Assembly (NCBI GenBank): GCA_024195265.1
Contig: JAJLRJ010000010.1
Location: 18,294,193 to 18,358,192, forward strand
Origin: Dendrophyllia cribrosa
Taxonomy: Eukaryota > Cnidaria > Anthozoa > Scleractinia > Dendrophylliidae
DNA length: 64,000 nucleotides
Reading direction: 5' to 3'
The notes beneath the pieces were generated by a model. That model saw nothing but the letters and a program-made list of their open reading frames with translations. It was not told the DNA's origin and made no database searches. The translations under genes were made by a program, and so were the position numbers. Of this stretch, positions 55,301 to 61,300 are shown in pieces (the first letter of the stretch is position 1; each line of letters opens with the position of its first letter).

Positions 55301-58300
55301 ACAATTATTCTCCAATATGCCTAATACAACGACGCCCAAGTATACGCTCCCACAGCGCCTTGTTCTTTATGAAAGCCAGGTTCTCATGGCCTCAGAAAAT
55401 AGCAGATCATGTGACCATAAAAAACTACAAATACATTGTATCTTGCATATTTGACATACTGAAAATCCTCTATTAAGCATTGAGTAGCTAGGTGCATAAA
55501 GGGCCAATTTTGATTTTTGACATTTTTCACTTACAATAAATTGTGTTTTATTATCCAAAAGCAAAATACCATAATTTCTGTTGCTGTTGTTGCTGGTTAC
55601 CATTAGCTGATTTAAAAGAGATTCGGTTAGACATAAGCATCCCACACCTTTGAAAATATATTTTGACCTGAAATGTATTTTGCCCTTTCCTTCTGTGAAA
55701 ATACAGGATCTTTTGGCCTGATTGGCTCCATGTTACTTTATCTTACATGGACCTGTTATTACTTGAGCAAGAGAGTACATTCCTGGCTAAAAAAAATACT
55801 TTGTGAGTGAAAAATGTCAAAACTCTACATAAACCCTTTATGTGCTGAGCCAGGAACTCAATGAAAAAAAAAAAAAACAGAAAATAGCAGAAAATGAGAA
55901 CTAGGCTTACTTAGGTAAATTAAATGTTTTATGTAATGTTTAAAACACGAACAGCAGTGTTTTATCAAGTTTAAAAATTCGAGCGCAAAGCGCGAGAATT
56001 TTTAGACTTGATAAAACACGTGCTGTGAGTGTTTTGAACGGCTTCAAACGTGAACCGCCAAAAGCGTGTCCCTACGGAGATCAAACAAATGTGCTTTTTG
56101 TGCAAAGAGGATATTAGCATACGAGAAAAACAAGTAGACTGATTAGCATACAGCACATGTGCCACACTGGCTTCAACGAGGTGACCATGGCTTCCCGGCA
56201 ACTGTCGAAAGTTTTGGGATTTTAAAGTTCTGAGGAAAAAACTAATCCATGAAAAATGCTATACCAAAGTTGACAGGTACGGTGCATATACGTCTAACAA
56301 TTTTTATTCATTGGCATTGAACGAGTAGAAATAAGCAGCTGGCATCTCTGAACCACTCGCTTTCCTACCAATTTACACCTGGGCGCTGGTGTCATTCAAA
56401 TAACGGCTTACTTGCTAAACTTTTGGTTGCTTATTTGGTTGGAGAAGATTCCATATAGATTGGCAAAAGCTACATATCGTAAAACAGTACTGAAAAAAAA
56501 AGTTAAAGTCACCATTTGTTGTGTCAGTTTCTGTGTTGATAATTAATTAATATTCATAAGTCCCGTGCAGTGTCTTTATATCTGATAAAACACCGCATAC
56601 TAATAAGGATGAGGTTTATCGATATAAAGTCACTGCACGTGATGTATTATCTACCATTTGATTGGGTAATGACCTTATGAATTATTAATGAGTTTTTGAA
56701 AAACAAAAAAAGTTAATCTTGTTTGTATACAGTACACTGTGTATGGAGCTCTGCTTTATAGACACTGCTTAATACTGACAATAATATTGATTATTGCAGA
56801 CAGTTTCCTCTGTCCCAATTGAATGAAATCCAATGTTTTTTTCTTTAAAATTGCCTTTCCAACAGTGTTGTTATAAAAGAGATCTAATAGCATTCAACTG
56901 TACCTTTATAAGAAAGCATGATGGCTTTGCAGGTCATTAGTTATCTGACATGTTCACATCTCTTTATCCTTAGTTGTTTACGGGGTCAGATTCTCCATTA
57001 ACAGGAAAGTCAATAAAAAGAGGTATTGCAAAAACACACAAAGAAAGTGGCTGGGTAATAATCCAACATTGCTCACTCTGAGTGCTTGCAAGAAACCACC
57101 TTGGGGGATATTGCCTCACTGTTTCATTTTGGGTAGATTTCAATGTTAAATCCAAACATATATATGACTAAAAGGAACAAATTTAAATGAAGTATGCTAT
57201 CCTGATTGTACACAGAAATGTTTCATACCTAGGGCAATGCCACCTTTTCTAGTATCACTTTGAAAAGTCCAAAAAAAATACATTTGTAAAGGAAATCAAA
57301 AAAATAATGCTTCAGTTTTGTTGACAATGAAACTAAAACTAAGCGTCTTTGACTGCACATGGACTGGATTGCAACTTGAAAAAAAAAAGTTCTTCCTTTG
57401 TGTATTGGAAAAATAACTGAATTTCTATCACTTGTTCTCTGTTGAAGGAATCACTTTTATCCAAGAGCCAAAGGTTAAATAATTAGTAGTTTTGCACACG
57501 AAAACAAAATCCCCTAGACATTACCCCTTAAAAATGTAAAAAAAATAGTACAAGCTGCATCAAGGATGCAGTCCCACTGCAGTGTGTTTTATTAAATTTT
57601 TAATCTGAAAATATTGCAGAATAAATAACAATGTCCAACAACAATCGGTCATGTTAAAACGCAGACTGCAGACCGTGCAGACTGTGCAGACTGAGTCTTT
57701 TTTTTTATCCGGATTATTTTGTTACTTTTCCAAACCGTGAACACTTTGATTTGATTTTGACATTTCCCATTATGCAGCAACCAATCAGAAGCGACTCGAA
57801 ACCGCAAGAAACCCAAACAAACGGTTTATAGTCACGAAACTTCCTTGCAAAAGAATCGTCGCCGCCTCGCTGTAGTTTTTTTTTTGCTAGTTTACCTTTC
57901 GTCTTTCTTTGTAAATGAAGTAGAAATCTAAGCGATTTTACTGTAACAGCTAAGAACCAGACAGACGTTTAGCTATACGTTTGCCTCATGCTCAGTTGTC
58001 GCGTTCATCGGTTTGACAGTGTTCAGTTAGCCTGTTCCCGCTCTTCCTCGACCTTCCTCACTATCTGAACGCCTGGAACAGGCAAGTGTTCAGTGTACAC
58101 AACACTTGTCCGTCGCGGCAGTATCGCAAAAACATTTAGCGAAAAAGCCGGAAAATAACACATGACAGTTCCTGAGGATTAGTTTCCCTGGAAAAAGTGA
58201 ATTTTCGAAAAAGCTACTGAGCGAGGACAAAATCGGCTGTTCCGGCGAATGAAGAAAGTGTTAACTTACGAGCATGCAAATATGTAACTACAGTACCGCT

Positions 58301-61300
58301 TAAACTCGCCGTAAACTTGTCAACTTTTATTCCCAGCACGGTCAGTTTTACAGCTACTGCACAACGTTTCTTTTGCTTTGATCTCTCGCTGATCAGCAGC
58401 TAGCTACTTTTCCGTGTGTGGCTAATTGCAATACGACAGTTGCAAAATTTGAAAGCGAGAATATTCGATGATATCTGATAATCATGAGGGTTTCTGTGGA
58501 TCGAAAAATAATCGCCACCTGCAATAATCTTAATAAAGTTTGAAAACCTGACCCACTGTTTTTTTTTTCTTTTGCTTCTATAGGTTTTAAATTTCTTAAC
58601 TTCCGAATCGAACCTTGGCCCTTTGGGCGATTTTTTCTCAACGAAATGTCACGGGAGAATGCTTTGTACGGCGTGACATAACCGTTGCAGGCCAGTAGGA
58701 ACGAATTTGAAAGTGAGAGGGCACGATCAACTGTTGTCGGCCGAGACCCCTTCAATATCTTCGACGGTTAAGTGGCAGTCTTCGTTTTTTTAATTTTCAC
58801 CCGAAAAGTGGGGGGGCACGGGCCTACCCGGCCCCCCCCCTACTCCTACGGGCCTGCGTTGAGAAGAAAATCGCACGCAAACCAATCAACCGCAAAAGCA
58901 GAAAAAACAAAAATTTTAAATTTTACAACGGTATAACTGCAAAAGAGAACAGAAGCAAGGGGTACTCATTTGGGTTGGTTAGTTACAGAAGTGTCTTTAG
59001 GTGCAAAACTACAGCGAAGCGGCGACGATTCTTTTGCAAAGAAACAGAGAAGCGTGGTTTCGTGACTATAAACCGTTTGTTTGGGTTTCTCTCCTGATTG
59101 GTTGCTGCACAATGGGAAATGTCAAAATCAAATCAAAGTGTTCACGGTTTTTGGAAAAGTAACAAAATAATCAGGATAAAAAAATGACTCAGTCTACACA
59201 GTCTGCACGGTCTGCAGTCTGCAGTCTGCGTTTTAACATGACCGAACAACAATACAGCAGTTAACATGTGTCAATGAGCAACAATTTGATGTAACTTTAA
59301 AATAGAAAACTAAGAACACAGATAATAAATTGGATAACAACAAGAATATTTTCAGTTCCTGTAATCAGAAAATACACAATGTCATGCGAGTGTATTTGAA
59401 AATGTGGTACAAATAAGGAGAATATTCAGAAACAATCTGGCCAATTTATGCCATAAGCTATTAGTTTGTATGACATGTAGTATCTAAATGTACATGTATG
59501 GAGTATTTAAAAAAACTCAAGCCTCGGAACCTATATAGCCAGTTGATGCAACGTTTGAGAAACAAAAAATGCATACATGTACGCCACTCACCCGGTATGT
59601 TGTTTCACAATATTCATGAAAACAATCAACAGTTTATTTTCGAATCCTCCTGGTTCACGCGTTTCACTCAGTCTCTCAAATTCCCTTCAGTGGAAAGTAA
59701 ATCTCGTGGTAGCAGTAGTAGTAAACTATTATAAAGTGGTTCCTAGTGGTTGAGTTTCCCCTGTTATACTGTATACTGTAAAGTACTCATCTTGAGCAGT
59801 TTGGCGCGTTGAACTTTTGATAATGTTTCGGCGCCCGTGTTGTATAAAATTAAGAGGAGGCATCTTCTCGAACGTTTCCAAAACATCTTTGGCATAAAGC
59901 AGGCCTTAGAACCACCAAGATTAAAATAAAGGTCTTGTTTATGCGAGATCAGCCTTTCCACACAACGAAGCGGCCATTGTTGTGTTGCGAATATGACGTC
60001 ATCTTCCTCTCGACTCAACTAGATCCAGCTCTCTATGTGGTTCTCGGCCATTTTTAAATCGAGTAATGGCGGCAAGCCGAAGCCGAGTTTTACGTTTAAA
60101 ATAACTGCTCTTCCCGTTGGAATTTGAACTTAAAATTTGGCATGGTAAGTATTCAGCACTTCTACTTTCCAAAACTGAAGAGAAAGGGAAGTGCAAAATT
60201 TTGATCATAGTACCACTTTAATAGTTTGAATGCCGAAACAAAGTAAAGCACCATTAGTTTGAGGAGGCAAGACTTGATAATCTCTCATTGGAATTTGGTG
60301 CAGTTTTTTAAGGTAGTGAAAAGTGCAAATCTTGGCAAATGTTAAAAATGAAATATCTTTTTTGGAGGAAATGATAATCTTGAGAAAGCAAAGTTTATTT
60401 GGTTGTGAAGTCAGGACATGGCTCAATGATGCTGTTGTATGAATGTTTATAGATATTAGCTATTTAGGTACAAACGACCCCACAAACTTTCTTTTTAGCT
60501 TTAATAATTATCGTTTTAAAATAAAGGCTATCTATCAGACGTTATATCGCAAACATGAGGAAGAGTGTTTTATCAGAATATCCAAACACCGACAAGTGGG
60601 TTGGAAAAAAACAAGCACAGCTAAGTTTTCTTTAACTGACTTTGAGGTGTCTGAACACCTGATGAAACACTCTTTCGAGTGTTTGATAAAGCTACTCAAA
60701 CAGATCATCAAATATAGAGAAAATAAAGGAAGAAAATTGTCAAAATCTGTGCTAATTAAGATTGGGTTTCCAAACCACTGTCACACTTATGGTTTTCTTT
60801 GTTATTAATTATCCAACTTGGACTGATTTAAACCTTGGATATTGGATCACCTCTTCAGAAAGGTCATTATACTTCTTGTGTAGCCAAGAAGTTACATGTA
60901 TATGTTGGTAAATGTTTGATTAAAAAGTCGTATTATTTATTCTTCAGACCACTCACAGCCCTATAATCAAACTGAATAGTGTTCTAACAAGAAATGTTGC
61001 AACAGGTGGGTTTGTGTGCACAACAGTACATGTGTATTTTAATCCTGCACTTAACCCATTGACACAAAAATGCCCCAAATTGCCTGTGTGAGGGGACCAT
61101 GGTCCTTCCACCATGCAGAACGAAGAAATCTTCCAAAAAGTGCCCAAATGAGAGAGATCTCGTGACTGGCAAAATCGAAGGAAAATATGGTCTTCCTACC
61201 ACTTGCCTCTTCTTGTTAAAAGATTCACCTTCTTTGGCATTTACCGGAAACTTTTGCCAAAATCTAGTGAAAGGCCAACAAGGGAAAAAAAAAACAGAAA

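Larger units (their letters stand above)
51927..55367 (+). mobile_element. 1.8 kb dispersed element, copy B (interrupted)
   Basis: Reverse-complement twin of 8673-10447, with high identity apart from one 1.69 kb insertion (53489-55178). Frames at 52305-52589 and 52679-53125 correspond to those in copy A. Together the copies bracket 18 recognised exons in opposite orientation. Confidence 0.75.

Noticed and set aside
56973..57023. Exon-like block after CCTTAG (LFTGSDSPLTGKSIKR) between exons 19 and 20
   Set aside because: Exons 19 and 20 already join in frame and match the PH domain without a gap; no convincing donor follows.
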